DNA from: Physcomitrium patens
Taxonomy: Eukaryota > Streptophyta > Bryopsida > Funariales > Funariaceae
DNA length: 64,000 nucleotides
Assembly: GCF_000002425.4 (NCBI RefSeq)
Contig: NC_037273.1
Coordinates: 8,163,418 to 8,227,417 of the forward strand
Reading direction: 5' to 3'
The notes below the pieces were generated by a model that did not search any database, was not told where the DNA came from, and was given only the letters and a program-made list of their open reading frames with translations. Positions within the stretch are counted from its first letter, which is position 1; the number at the start of each line of letters is the position of its first letter. This document shows positions 1 to 11,579 of this stretch, in pieces. Position numbers and translations under genes: made by a program.

Positions 1-860
1 CGAGGGTACATTTACGTAAATTGATGGAACTATTAAAAGAAAAGATAAAGATAAAAATATTAGAACCCTCATTTGCGCCATATTCTAATCGATGGTTTAC
101 GGTACCTAAGAAGAATGAGTCACTACGGTTTATTCAAGATATGCAACCGGTGAATATAGTAACTGTCAGGAATATAAGAATTGGACCTATTGTGGATGAA
201 TTTATTGAGGCGTTTGCTGGAAGGGTGATCTATTCAATGGGTGACTTGTATTCAGATTATGATCAATTTCAACTTGCCGAAGGAAGTAGAGATATGACAA
301 CAATGAGGACACCACTTGGATTGGTTAGAATGTGCACTCTTCTTCAAGGCGCGCCAACTCAGTTGTGCATATGATGAATGGGATGAATAAGGTATTGAGA
401 GATTTTATTTCGAAAAAGACTATGCCTTTTCTGGATGATGTTCCTATAAAAGGGTGCAGAGAAGGAGACAAGGGTGAAACTTTAGATAAGAGGGGGTATT
501 ACAAATATGTTGTTGATCATATACAAGATTGTGAAAAGATTTTAACTCGGCTTGGAGAAGTTCATCTTACATTATCAGGTATGGAGTGTGTATTTGGAGT
601 ACGAGAGGTTGTGATTGTTGGACATTTATGTGGATCTTACGGAAGAAAACCAGATCCGACTAAAATTGATGCAATTGGAAGGATGAAAAAGGATTGTGAT
701 TCTTTAACAACGGTTCGCAGGTTTTTGGGTGCATGTATATTTTATCGAATCTGGATCCCTCATTATGCTCACATAGCGGATCCATTATATGAACTGTTAC
801 GCAAGGGCTACCGATTTAAATGGGAAGAAAGGCATATTCAGGCAATGCGAAGATTGAAGA
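1..860 (+). pseudogene. pol: Ty3/gypsy reverse transcriptase remnant (element F, alpha family)
   Basis: Fragment of a retrotransposon polymerase that copies element RNA into DNA. Two frames read as one RT domain. Positions 21-350 carry the fingers region (VPKKNESLRFIQDMQPVN) and the YDQFQLAEGSRDMTTMRTPLG stretch is partly preserved. Positions 350-860 carry HMMNGMNKVLRDF and the catalytic motif FLDD (FLDDVPIKG), then the connection region ending FKWEERHIQAMRR. A frameshift near 350 separates the halves. The frame runs off the left edge. It stops near 860, where LTR sequence begins, so RNase H and integrase are missing. The closest relatives in this window are the RTs at 22334-22829 and 56766-57950. 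Confidence 0.85.
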
Positions 861-994
861 AATTCGAAAAATTAGGGTTAAAGGGGGAGATAGGTTAAGA
901 AATAGGAGGGGGAGAGAATAAGTTTTGAAGGTTTGAGAAGGATCGGGGAGAGAGCTTCATGCTTCGGGAAGGAAAAAAAAAAGACAGAGAATTG

Positions 995-1038
<44 letters not shown>

Positions 1039-1522
1039 CTCTCATAGGGTTTTGGAAAGATTGAGGCAATCGTTGTTGAAGTCAGTGTTGTAATGGTGAA
1101 TGAGGATTTTTAATGAAGTGGATTTGATTACTCTTAACTGTTTTGTGAAATCGAGTTACGTTTGTGATGAAGAATTAAAAGGGTGTCTATAGGATTGAGT
1201 ATGCGGAGTGAATGAAATTTATTGGGTTAATCTAACGAGATAGTCAGTGGATACAAGATCATGAGTATAAAGCGGTATCAAAGATTAGCAGTTTGGGTTG
1301 TTCGGGGTTCTCTGTAACGTCTAGAGACCTAATGGCCGGGACAAAAAGGACTTCGACAAGCAGTCGAAGGGCATCCGTATAGATTTACGGTGTATTCTTG
1401 CAGTCGTTTATATTCCAACATTCAAAAACCAATAGACTGCTTGAATATTGGCGAATCTCCATACTACCTTCTACAGCCAGACGCTTGGCGCGTTCTCAAG
1501 CAAAAAAGCATGTAATACGACA
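861..1522 (+). repeat. Partial alpha LTR (3' LTR of element F)
   Basis: Reverse-complement match to 3362-4010. The shared text includes the tract around ACTTCATTAAAA, a poly(A/T) tract (here T-rich, 1000-1038) and the end GTAATACGACA at 1512-1522. The alpha LTR begins TGTCGTATTAC in the opposite reading, so its outer boundary is 1522. The 5' part of this LTR is missing: RT sequence runs straight into the LTR middle near 861. This indicates a deletion that removed the rest of pol and half the LTR. Confidence 0.8.
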
Positions 1523-2777
1523 CCGGTGGATCATATTGTTGATACCTTTGCTGCTCATTCCCGTAGTTTTGGGGATTTGATGCAGACCCCTGATTAAAAT
1601 TGAAACTTTAAAAGTTATTGAATGTTCCATTTTTCTGATTAGATCGATTTCCATTCCCTCCATATGTATTTTTCATTTGAACTTGATTGACTTCCCACTG
1701 AGTCGATGAGATCATGGTTTGATTACTGAATTATTGTTGCCTTTGTAAATGCCAACAGTTTTGAGTAGAGTGCTTTCCTCCACAAAATATACGTTGAACA
1801 CCCGTTTGTCTAGGTGATGGATATTCCGTATCAAAATGATCTTGTCCCTTACAATTATTACATCATACATTAGGTCTCGTATTAGAAGGCTTATGCCGTT
1901 TTTCCTTATTTTTAGCCAAATTCAGGGCCAATTCTTCCATCTTTTTTGTTAGATTTAATGACAAGGCTTTATTTGGATCTTTAATAGTCACATTTTTGAA
2001 CAATTCTGGTTGTTGATAAGTTGGTGATGTACAATAAGGTGTCATTGTTATTGGCGCTATTACTTAGAGTGATGTAGCATTAATTGATTTTTGCAACATA
2101 ACATTCTTCATGTTGGAGTCAGCCATTTGTGGATAATTATCCATCGACACATTTTCCGATTGTATTTGTTGGCTTCTTGAACTTGAAATCATTGTGGCCC
2201 CCACTGTTTACAATTAGTCATGATGACATTCTTCCCACACTTTTTCTCGTGCCAATGATGCCTCTACCATAGCTGATCGAGCCTCTTTTACAAACATTTT
2301 TAATTTTGGTGGATGTAAATCATTGATTAATATCGACAATATAAACGTATCTGGCATTTGATTATTTGACCATTTACGAAGTATATCTACAATCCGACCA
2401 TAATAGGACTATATTGATTCCCTCGCAAACATCCTGCTATTTATAAAACTTTCTCAAGGCCGATCTTCAAATCCAATTGATCTAAAATGGATTAGGAAGG
2501 CATTCCTCAAGGCCTCCTAATTGAGAAATATATCTACTGGTTGCCGAATATACCATTCAAAAGCTGTATCTTTTAAAGTTGTTGGCAACCATCTCAACCA
2601 AATGTCTTCAGTTCTATCATTATTAGCCACGCAGGCTGTCAAGAATTGAGATATATGGTGATCAAGATCAAAGCCCTGTCAACCATTTAAAGTAGGTAAT
2701 GGTGCCAGACTTGTAGTTCGGTCTTCTATTGCTCCCATTTGTACTGCAATTGGTACTTCTGGCACTCCCGCGGCCAT
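1523..2777 (-). pseudogene. gag: Ty3/gypsy gag remnant with two zinc knuckles (element G)
   Basis: Structural protein that would coat element RNA. From a Met codon at 2777 one frame runs leftward to about 1860 with only a few stops. It contains EDIWLRWLPTTLKD, FEWYIRQPVDIF and SYYGRIVDILRKWSNNQMPD, a typical retrotransposon gag core. A shifted frame at about 1865-1720 gives two Cys-rich knuckles, CNNCKGQDHFDTEY (last Cys changed to Tyr) and FCGGKHSTQNCW. Downstream pol is absent: the reading frame ends at the LTR boundary of element F at 1522/1523. No other gag in this window is of this type, so the match of this gag to the adjoining alpha LTR is by position only. Confidence 0.75.
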
Positions 2778-3323
2778 TGGTGTTATCACTGGTCTCCTTG
2801 CTATTTGAATTTGAATTTTTCTTCCTTTGATTTTACTTGGACCTATAATTTTTATTTTTTTTTATTTTATTTTTTCATTTCCATAGGAGATTTTTTATGC
2901 GTAATCGCTCTTTTCTTTCTTTTGCTTGTCGATTAATTCTTTCATAATCCTCTTCTTTATGATTATTACTCATAATCTTCTATTCTTCTTTATAAAATCA
3001 ATACTGCCTTGAATTATAACTCATGAATTTATAACCCTAAAATTAGTTCTTCTCACCTTCTCATTCAACATATAATTCCATCTCCCATACAATTAATTTC
3101 TAACATTTCATATTGTCATCATTTTCTCGGCAGCGGTATCAAAAAGTTGTTCTCATTGTGTTTAAGCTTCAATATACCAAAGCAATTGAATTAATAGAGG
3201 TGAGTTCGAATACGAGAATAGACTATTTATATAAATTGGATCTATTAGTGTCACAATTGACTGTACTCTGGCTATCTGAAATCAATTATTAAACTATAAA
3301 ACATCAAGGCTGACTACTTTCGT
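2778..3323 (-). other. Non-coding leader of element G
   Basis: Lies between the gag start and the LTR edge at 3324. It is AT-rich with T tracts near 2840-2880, and no frame is maintained. By position it would be the 5' untranslated leader that carries the primer site. I could not identify a convincing tRNA match next to the LTR. Confidence 0.45.
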
Positions 3324-3361
3324 TGTCCTATTATGTGCTATATTGCTTGAGAACGCATCGA

Positions 3362-4581
3362 TGTCGTATTACGTGCTTTCCTGCTCGAGAACGCATTGGA
3401 CGTCTGGCTGTAGAAGGTAGTATGGAGATTCGCTAATATTCAAGTAGTCTATCGGTTTTTTGCTATTGGAATATAAACAATTATAAGAATATACCGTAAA
3501 TCTATACGGATGTCCTTCGATTGCTTACCAAAATCCTTTTTGCCCCAGTCGGTAGGTCTCTAGATGTTACAGAGAACCCCGAACAACCCAAACTGCTAAT
3601 CTTCGATACCGCTTTATACTTACGATCTTGTATCTACTGACTGTCTTATTAGATTAACCCAAAAATTTTCATTCACTCCGCATACTCAATCCTATAGACA
3701 TCCTTTTAATCCTTCAATCACAAACATAACTTCGATTTCACAAAACAGTCAAGAGTAATCACACCCACTTCATTAAAACCTCGATTCACCAGTACAACAC
3801 TGACTTCAGCAACGATTGCCTCAGTTTCTCAAAACCCTATAAAAAAAAAAAATCCCAATTCTCTATCTTTTTTTCTCCCCCCCTCCCCCTTCTCCTCTTT
3901 CTCCGAAGCATGAAGCTAGCTCTCCAATCCTTGAAAAAACTTGATTCTCCTCCCTTCATTTTTTAACCTATCCTCCCCTTTAATCCTAATTCTCCCCTCT
4001 TTCAAATCCTAGCCTCTGAATTTCTTCAATCTTCTGTCTTGGATCCGGAATTGGCTCCACCGTCAGAGCTTTCTCTTCTATTTTTTTCCTTTTAAAAGGT
4101 TCTTTTTTTGGAAACAACGTTCCCTGAAACGACACAGAGAACAGGACAGCTTGAAACAGAATCAAAATCCTTGTAATCGGGACCACATTGAGTCACTCGA
4201 CCAATTCAGGTCTCATATTAACTAAAGGGCCCGTAGTAAGACCTAGATGTTCCCGTAATTGGACCGCATTGGATTGCCCGACCAAGTCAGGTCTCATATT
4301 GGGTAAGAGGCCCATAATAGGACCTAGATTGGATGTCTTGAAATTGGATCCAATTGGCTCTTCGAACCAGGCTCACCCATAGTTGAATTGGTCCTTTTCC
4401 TTTCTGCTGACTCCCGTTATTAGAATTGAATGGAGCATTTCAGTATGCCCCGGGTAACTGAACCTGGCCTCTCACTGTTTACACTGGAATTGTTGTTGCT
4501 CCCAATATTTGAAATAATTGAACATTAATAAAAGTTCCCTTTATTTATATTTTCACGATATACTCATGTTACAACACGACA
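3362..4581 (-). mobile_element. Solo alpha LTR nested inside another alpha LTR
   Basis: Complete LTR termini: TGTCGTATTACGTGC at 3362 and ACAACACGACA ending at 4581, giving a TGTCG/CGACA inverted end. It is shorter (about 1.2 kb) than the 1.87 kb copy at 27307-29180 because the zinc-knuckle part is deleted: AGTATGCCCCG near 4445 is followed directly by unrelated text. The flanks are TCGA on the left and CCGG on the right. This could be a target duplication altered by C to T and G to A changes, but that is not proven. Confidence 0.75.
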
Positions 4582-4774
4582 CCGGGCGTTTGGTTGTAGA
4601 AGATAAAATAATGTTTTACAAGTATCCAAGTAGGTTAGTGGGTTTCAACCATCTAAATACAAACTATTTCGAATTTTAATGTAAAAGCTTAATTTTAATA
4701 CAAAGTGCTTAGAAATACTATTTTTAATAACTTTAAGATATTATAAGCATAAAGTCTTTTATTATTTGTTAGTT

Positions 4775-4860
4775 TTTTATTTTATTTTATTTTATTTTAT
4801 TTTTTATTTTTTATTTTTTATTTTTTATTTTTTATTTTTATTTTATTTTCTTTTATTTTT
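4775..4860. repeat. Low-complexity TTTTA repeat
   Basis: Run of TTTTA/TTTTTA units inside the alpha LTR. Equivalent T/A-rich tracts lie at 19010-19105 and 27500-27590 in the other copies, so the tract belongs to the LTR family and varies in length by slippage. Confidence 0.9.
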
Positions 4861-5599
4861 TAACCCTAACCCTAGACATTTAGCTTCGACAAGCTGTAAT
4901 TCTCAATCTAATTGTTTGATTGTTGTAAACTTCTACCACTAGTGTCTTTGCAAGCCTTCTAAATGTTTAAGAAGTTTCAATCCAATCTAACTTACAGATT
5001 GAAGAAAAACGCTGTAAATCCACATTGATGTATCTTGATCGCCGCCTAAAAGTCCTCGACTTACCATGCCAAAATTCACCTTATTCCAGCCGATAGATCT
5101 CCAGATATTATAGAAACTTTAAACAACTCCAATCTGCTAACTTTCGATACTTCTTTACACTAATGGTCAAATATCTTCTATTTGTTCTATCAGATTAACA
5201 CAAACTTTTGCATGCACTCGGATACTCAACCCTCTAGATACCTCTAAATTTCAACCGTAGAAGTTTTTCCAATTTTACAAAACAATCAAGAGTACCAGCC
5301 TTAATTTTATTGCAAAAAAAATCCAAATCACCAATATAAATACTAACTTTCAACAATAATTGCAAAAGTCCTCCCAAACCTTATGAAAATCCAATTCTAC
5401 ACCTTTCGAAGGAGCTTAAAGGTAGCTCTCCGACTCCAAAATCTCGATCTCCAAATGCCCTCTTCTTTTTTCTCTCCTTTTCTTTAACTCCGTGAGGTCT
5501 CCTATTCTTCCGCTTTGGATTCTCAATTAGAACAGCAAATCTGCTTTTATGGAATTCTAGCTTCTAAGACAATCTTTCCATTGAAAAGATATTTCTCCG

Positions 5600-6270
5600 A
5601 AACAATATAAAGAACGAAACAGCTTGAAATGGAATCGAAGCCTCTGTATTCGGAACCTCATTGGGTTGCCCAACCGAGTCAGGTCTCATACTAGGTAAGA
5701 TGCCCATACTAGGACCTGGATTGGATGTCCCCGTAATTGGGTTAAATTGGCACTTTACATCAGACTCACTCGAATATTGAATTGGTCGTTTCTTCTTTTG
5801 CCAACTCCTAGTAAGAATGGCTCGGACTTATTCCACCTGATTTACCAGAGAATCTTAAGGACCTTGATTTATCCCTTCAATTTTTTCCTAGCTTTGGATT
5901 TGCTGATCTTGATTATTGAAATTGGACGGAGCATTACATTACTGATAAGTATGCCCCGATTGCTTGCAATTCCTACACATTGGTGCATAATCATCATTGG
6001 CTTTGGGATTGGAACATTTACTGGCATAATAACCAACCTGTCTACAATAGAAATGAAAAAGTGGTCTTCCTACACCCCATCAGGCATATTGGGTGTCTCC
6101 TCCAGTATATACCTATTAGGCTTGTTCCATATAGGATTGGAAAATGATCTTGGTTGTTCTGTTGGTACGGAGGGTACTTAGTTCGATGACGCCGGTGGGG
6201 TGACATTAACTGACCCTAAATATTGGCACTGGAATTGGCCACTGTTTTTAACATCTAAGATGACTAAATA
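5600..6270 (-). pseudogene. LTR-embedded double zinc-knuckle frame (G copy)
   Basis: Read on the minus strand, this LTR gives ETPNMPDG, then two CCHC-type knuckles. The first is degraded (FYCRQVGYYASKC). The second is CRNCKQSGHTYQ-stop-C, followed by NAPSNFNNQDQQIQS. The frame is broken by frameshifts and stops, but it aligns with the cleaner frame at 28375-29109 and with 19540-20021. Such knuckles bind nucleic acid in retroviral nucleocapsids. That this was once translated is an inference from the frame shared between copies. Confidence 0.55.
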
Positions 6271-6325
6271 TTAATAATATCTTTTTTATTTATATTTTCA
6301 CCATATAGTCATGTTACAACACGAC

Positions 6326-6789
6326 ACCATTTTAATTCAATCCATTATCCATTCTATAACTATCAATTCAACAATACTTCCATAAACTTATCCGTTCATC
6401 TCCTACTTACTCTCTTTAAGGTTTATATATATTCAATTACTGATCTTCAGCTTACCTATTGTATTGAGTTTCTAAATTCATCACACAGAATTCAATATCT
6501 CGGCTTACAACTCTCATTGTCTACCCTTGGCTTATGACTCTCACAGTCTGGCCCCGATCTCTCTTTCCTCAACCTCTTTATCCTACCAAAAGATGGACCG
6601 TCAGCCACCGGATTCCAAAGGTTATGACCCTTTGAATTCTTAATCATTTATTCCACTAACAACCTATTGTTATCAATTAAAGTACCTAACCATCAGTCTA
6701 ATTCTCAAGATTATTAATAACCAACTAGTAACTTACTACAAAGTTTATTTACCTATTCTACACTCATATTATTTATTTTTCTAATCTAC
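6326..6789. other. Unassigned AT-rich sequence beside LTR
   Basis: No sustained frame and no match to other parts of the window that I can see. It begins directly after the LTR end CGACA and would be the upstream flank of element G. Confidence 0.4.
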
Positions 6790-6985
6790 TTTAATTTGCT
6801 TGATTTTGTAGCCATACAAAGTAATTAGAAGCTCTTTTTATAAAAAGATAATATTAATACTAAATTTTATTATTACCTTCTTATCTTTTACTTATATTTT
6901 GATATTATTTTTTAAATCAAGATTTATTATAATAAAATCCATATTATCTATCTTTCATTATAAAATTATGTTACAATATATTACC
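6790..6985 (-). repeat. Terminal fragment of an alpha-like LTR
   Basis: Aligns with 49895-50115: both carry TTTTCTAATCT, then AAAAAGATA, ACCTTC-TATCTTTTA, AATAAAATCCATATTATC and the end ATGTTACAA. Only the terminal 200 bases remain. The ending is decayed (ACAATATATTA instead of ACAACACGACA). Confidence 0.6.
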
Positions 6986-8640
6986 CGGTAAAACAAAAAT
7001 TGTAGGAAAACTTGTAATAATTAACTATATTTTATGAAGGTCATCACTTTCTATAAGTATAAGTTCAACTACAAAAAGAATTCTTGCTGGCCATTAATCC
7101 AATTAAACTTCCTATAAAACATCTAAAAATTTAAATATTTATTATAAATATAACTAAGTTTTCTTAATAAAAGAAATAGAGTAGAAAAATACTTGGTAAG
7201 TACAATTGAATTTTTTTGGTATTCAATTATATTGTAAGGTGATAGAAGGGTTCAAAGAAAACCTTTAGAATAGAAAATCCTATTGTGCCTCTTCTAAATC
7301 TATCTATAATTTTAAATTTTAAAAAATAAAAATAAATAAAAAATAAAATAAAAAAACTAAGATTTTAAACTCATATATTTTTTTGAGCTATAATGTTTTC
7401 TTTAAATAATTACTAATTACTAAAAAATATCTTTCTAATTATGGAATATATAAAATTACCAAGATAGTAAATCTTCTTGTAATAAATAAATAATTAATAT
7501 TTTTTTATAGATCTAATTTGAGTGCATATTAGCTTTTTAGAAAGCTAACATTATGATATATATATTTAAAAAATAAAAAATTAAGTATCAAGTATAAAAA
7601 AATTGATTGAAAAAAATCCAAAAAAATTTAATATTCTATTTTAAAATAATTTTTTTTACCATGTTTTGAATATAGAAATAAAATGCATTGTTTACACAAA
7701 TAAAGGTGAGAGATAAAATACCTACCAATGATGAAGATCCAATTGCAATGCTCACTCAACAAGACCAAGTAAAATCAATCACAACATACTAACTTCAAGT
7801 AGATACATACCATTAGAAGCACTTACTCCTTAAATATACACCATTTATAGACAAGCAAATTCATCCTTCACCTAAAATTTTAAGATGATTTTAATTAAGA
7901 ATTTCTTATAACTAGAAGTGTGAAGTTCAAGCAATATACAAGAATAAAAAAAGAACATAAAATAAGTGAAATAATTACAATTAAGCAATTATACACTATA
8001 AAACTTATTCAAAATGTATTCATTAGATTTACATCTAATAAAGAATAAAAGTAAAAATTATGTATATATATATATATATATATAATTAGAGAAGCTTAGA
8101 ATAGAAAAAACTATGTATTTTACAAATAAAGAATTTTGGATGCATTATATATGCAAAATATTGGATTTTTTAAAAACTAATCTTGATGTAAAAACTACTA
8201 AGTATTTTTTTTTTAGATATTAAGAAGGAACTAAGATTTATAGGCTCATATATTCTTAACTTAAAAAGATTATTAAATATTATTATATTTAAATTTAAAT
8301 ATATAGAAATATTATAAATCTTTGAAATATATCAAATAAGGATATATATTATTTAATATACTCTTAAATGGGATCGTCTGATATTTTTCATAAAAAAAAT
8401 TATTAAATAATATAATAAAAAAATAATTTCAAGTATCAAAATGCTTCATTTTTTCAAAAAATTTAAAAAAGATAATAAGATATGGCTATATGAGTAATGA
8501 AAGAATCAACCTTCAAATAAAAAGAAATATTCTATGAAAAAAAAAAAAACTTAGTGAATAGTAGAAAAATCATATTTTTCCTCAATTTCTTCAGAAAATA
8601 TACCAATATTGCTTATCTTGATGATTTTTTGATATTACAT
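6986..8640. other. Very AT-rich sequence without recognisable genes
   Basis: Dominated by A/T homopolymers and a short (TA)n microsatellite at 8063-8084. I see no domain, no LTR edge and no long frame. Probably old, heavily mutated repeat sequence. Confidence 0.5.
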
Positions 8641-8885
8641 GATATTATAAATTCTATGGATGCAAATAAGTCAAAAATGACTATAAAAAAAGAATAGAAA
8701 TTTCTTATAAATAATGATGAATAGATATTAATTCAAATATCTTCAAATCATATAAGTATTGATTATAAGTAGATATTTAGTACCAAAAGAGATATAAAAT
8801 GTATAATCATGAGATATAAGGTAAGATTAATTAATAAATGGTATTTGAAAGTGGCTACTATTAATTTAAATAAAATATTTGAATT
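8641..8885 (+). pseudogene. pol: Ty1/copia reverse transcriptase scrap
   Basis: Reads SMDANKSKMTIKKE, KFLINND, ISSNHISIDYK, IFSTKRDIKC and MRYKVRLI. This follows the start of copia RT (usually EEMKSLxxNDTWxLV, then IGCKWVFKTKRD and YKARLVAKG). Two TGG-type positions are now stops. About 80 residues remain and the catalytic part is absent. The flanks are featureless, so the element of origin cannot be named. Recognition rests on my memory of the family pattern. Confidence 0.5.
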
Positions 8886-9728
8886 CTATGGAAAGAATTT
8901 AGTACATCCAATGAAATGTCTTAAAACTCTTATATACAAATTTATATTAATTAAATAGTCTAAAATAACTATAATATATTATAGTCCAATTTAAATCAAT
9001 ATTTATTGATTAATTATATTTCATATATATCTAATCAATCAATATTTATTTAATCCAAATTTATTTGATATATACAATGGATATCATTTTAATTTGTTAT
9101 CTCTAAAATATATCACATTCAAATTTATAATTTTATCCAAATATTAAATCCATCTAAAATTTTATCTATTGATTTAATAATTTATTCATATTAATCTTTT
9201 TATCTTTTTTAACCTTCCATCTACAATTTATCTATGATAATTAACTAAAAGACTAATAACATTATCTAAGTAAAAACCAAAAGATTTGATTATTCTAAAT
9301 TTATTGCTACACCTATTACAAAATTGATGTAATACAATTGATTCTAAATTCAAAGTTAAATTCAATTAGTCTTATTGAAAAGAAGACTTTAAGGCATACC
9401 TATTTTATAGTTTTTTCTTCAAATTTAGTTTTATTCCTCTAATATTGCCTTTCAAAGTGAATGCTCTAATTTGGCAAGGCACAATAATTCTTTATATAAA
9501 ATTAAGTACCTTGGCTTATTTTTAATTATTTTTTAGTAAAGCTAAATTTATAAGATTGTTAACTTTAAATAGCATAATTTTCTAAAAATAAAGTTCATAT
9601 TTTGTCTAAATCTTTTTGATCTTATCATTCAAATTTTTATCTTTCTTAAATTATTTGAATTTAGAGACAATAGATCTATTATGAGAAGAAATAATCTTTG
9701 TAGCATTTGTGAATTCTAATGTAATAAA
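8886..9728. other. AT-rich sequence without recognisable features
   Basis: No domain, no LTR boundary and no frame of note up to the LTR that starts at 9729. Confidence 0.5.
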
Positions 9729-10262
9729 TGTCACAAACATACATATTTATTCTAATGTTTATTTATATGATTAAGTAGAAGTAGGTAAAAGTAATTTTAT
9801 TTTATAATATTTTTTAGATAAGCTTTTTAGAAGCTTCATAGATGCTACTTTGACTTTACATGTGTTTGTAGTTGATTGATAGATTAGAAACTTAGTCAAC
9901 AAATTAATCATAAGTTGGTAGTTTACAAAACAAGCAAATTATATAGCATGCATATAAAAAACTTGCCTTGCAAGTTAAAATATGTGTCTTATAAAGTCAA
10001 CATATTTTGGAGGTCATATAGGATATTGCCAAATAGTTCTTAATTAAGAATATTTATGGAAGCAAGAGTGAAACCTTCACTCTTGTTAATACCTTTTTAG
10101 TTTTTAATCTTGTTTCAAGACTTTCTAATCTTCTTGTCTTTGGCAACAGCCATTCTAGTTTAATAACATATCATCTTTGAGTAACTTTCTAATTCTTTTA
10201 AGTGACATAAGACGATATTAAGGATTTCTTTCTTCAAAATTCATATCCTTGAGAGTTTGACA
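9729..10262 (+). repeat. 5' LTR of element B1
   Basis: 534 bases, starting TGTCACAAACATAC and ending TTTGACA, which gives a TGTCA/TGACA inverted end. The same LTR occurs at 31849-32071 plus 42289-42626 (B2) and at 43426-43964 (B4). Shared internal blocks are TAGAAGTAGGT, TTTTAGAAGCTTCATAGA, GTCAACATATTTTGGAGG and TCTTGTTTCAAGACTTT. Confidence 0.88.
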
Positions 10263-10640
10263 AAAGTGCTAACTTATTATTTTTATTTTATTTTAGAAGT
10301 GAATAAATTATTCTACTTCTATTATTGTAATTTAGAGAGTGCAAACTATCCATCTTTTAATAAATAATCTTATTTTTTAATATTAATTTTTTTTCAAAAA
10401 AAAAAAAAAAAAAAATATCCCTCTTTGTGAAAATTTTCATTTGATATTAGAGGTTGTGGATCACCCTCGTCTAATTTAACTTTAGAAATTATTTCAATTT
10501 TCTATAAAAAAAAAGATTATAGATGCTACTTTTAATAGAAGTAAAAATAGATTTATAACTATTGTAGATTTTTATGAGCTTATCAATACTCTAAGAATAG
10601 AAATCTCTTATATTTCTAATATGAATCATAGGGGTACTAT
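10263..10640 (+). other. Leader of element B1
   Basis: Between LTR and gag. It holds an A tract (about 10396-10415) and, at 10444-10473, ATTAGAGG...CTCGTCTAAT. That block aligns with the paired hairpin blocks in the B3 leader (32766-32795 and 32880-32909). Confidence 0.5.
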
Positions 10641-11470
10641 TCCTACACTTATGGAGAAAGTTTAAAGTATACATCAAGAAATTGAGTAGTTGAAGCAAGC
10701 AAATAGGTTGATCTCACAATCAAATATAGGAAGTTTTGCTTCTTCAAGTGTAATGGAGATAAGGATTAATATGCTTGAGAAGTTTGATAAAACAAGATCA
10801 AAATTTTGAGGATTTTTGCAACAAGTCAAGTTCTATCTAAAGTTGCATCCCTTCTAATACATTAATCGATTTACTCAAGTCACATTTATAAGTGCACTTC
10901 TATGAAGAAGTACTTTTTTTTAATTTATACCTTTAATAAAAAAGAATTTACAACTCTTTTATAATTTGAATTTATTTCTAGAAGTATTTATGGCTACATT
11001 TGGAAAAAATAATAAAGACTAAGCTCTTATTTTTACGATAAGGATCATAGTCAGTTACCATATATGTTGCTAAATTCTAAAACCTTGCTTACAACATGGA
11101 CTAAAATGACAAGGTCCTTATCAATTAATTTTGATATGAGTTGAAGGATAATATCAAAGATTTGTTATTGACAATGCCAAAAGTAGAATCTTTGGAATAA
11201 TTTATTGTTCAAGCCATTATTTGTAATAATTGATTATTTGAAAGACATCAAGAATAAAGACTTGGTTGAAGAGGAACAAGTCAAATAATAATGATAGCTC
11301 TCAAGTTTTCAAAAATTTATTCATCAAGGCCAGAATCAATACAAATTAATATAATATATTTTAAAATCCTCACAAAGCAAGAAAAGACTTCATGACATTA
11401 AGAAGGCTTATGCTTATATTGTAGAGAAGCTAAACACATTGCTCAATATTTTTCAAAGAAACAATGTAAT
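10641..11470 (+). pseudogene. gag: Gag remnant of element B1
   Basis: Reads MEIRINMLEKFDKTRSKF then GFLQQVKFYLKLHP, aligning with DKLDGTHSKFRGFVNQIRL in the better-preserved gag at 32978. A zinc knuckle with changed last Cys, CLYCREAKHIAQYF, lies at about 11409-11450. Stops and frameshifts interrupt it throughout. The gag type is the one I associate with chromodomain Ty3 elements of fungi and lower plants. Confidence 0.7.
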
Positions 11471-11579
11471 CACAAAATCAGAAGCATGGTTGCTAAAAAA
11501 AATAATGTGTCAAAAATTTCTTAGATCCTTCACTTTGTTTTATAATAGAAGTTTATTTAAGACCAAAGAATCACAAATT

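Larger units (their letters stand above)
3324..6325 (-). repeat. Alpha LTR (5' LTR of element G), split by a nested solo LTR
   Basis: The outer LTR begins TGTCCTATTATGTGC at 3324 and breaks at 3361 after GAACGCATCGA. It resumes at 4582 with CCGGGCGTTTGGTTGTAGAAG and ends ACAACACGACA at 6325. The same order of sequence occurs uninterrupted at 27307-29180. Internal landmarks are the TTTTA-rich tract (4775-4860), AACCCTAACCCTA (about 4862) and a zinc-knuckle frame on the minus strand (5600-6270). Element sense is minus, judged from the complete relative at 18806-29180. Confidence 0.85.

Noticed and set aside
878..1069. Lys-rich minus-strand frame of 63 codons
   Set aside because: It is the translation of a T homopolymer inside the alpha LTR.
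5747..6181. Plus-strand open frame of 144 codons, hydrophobic
   Set aside because: It lies antisense to the zinc-knuckle frame of the LTR and is not kept open in the other LTR copies (28558-29122 is broken into pieces). The hydrophobic look comes from reading the opposite strand of polar codons.
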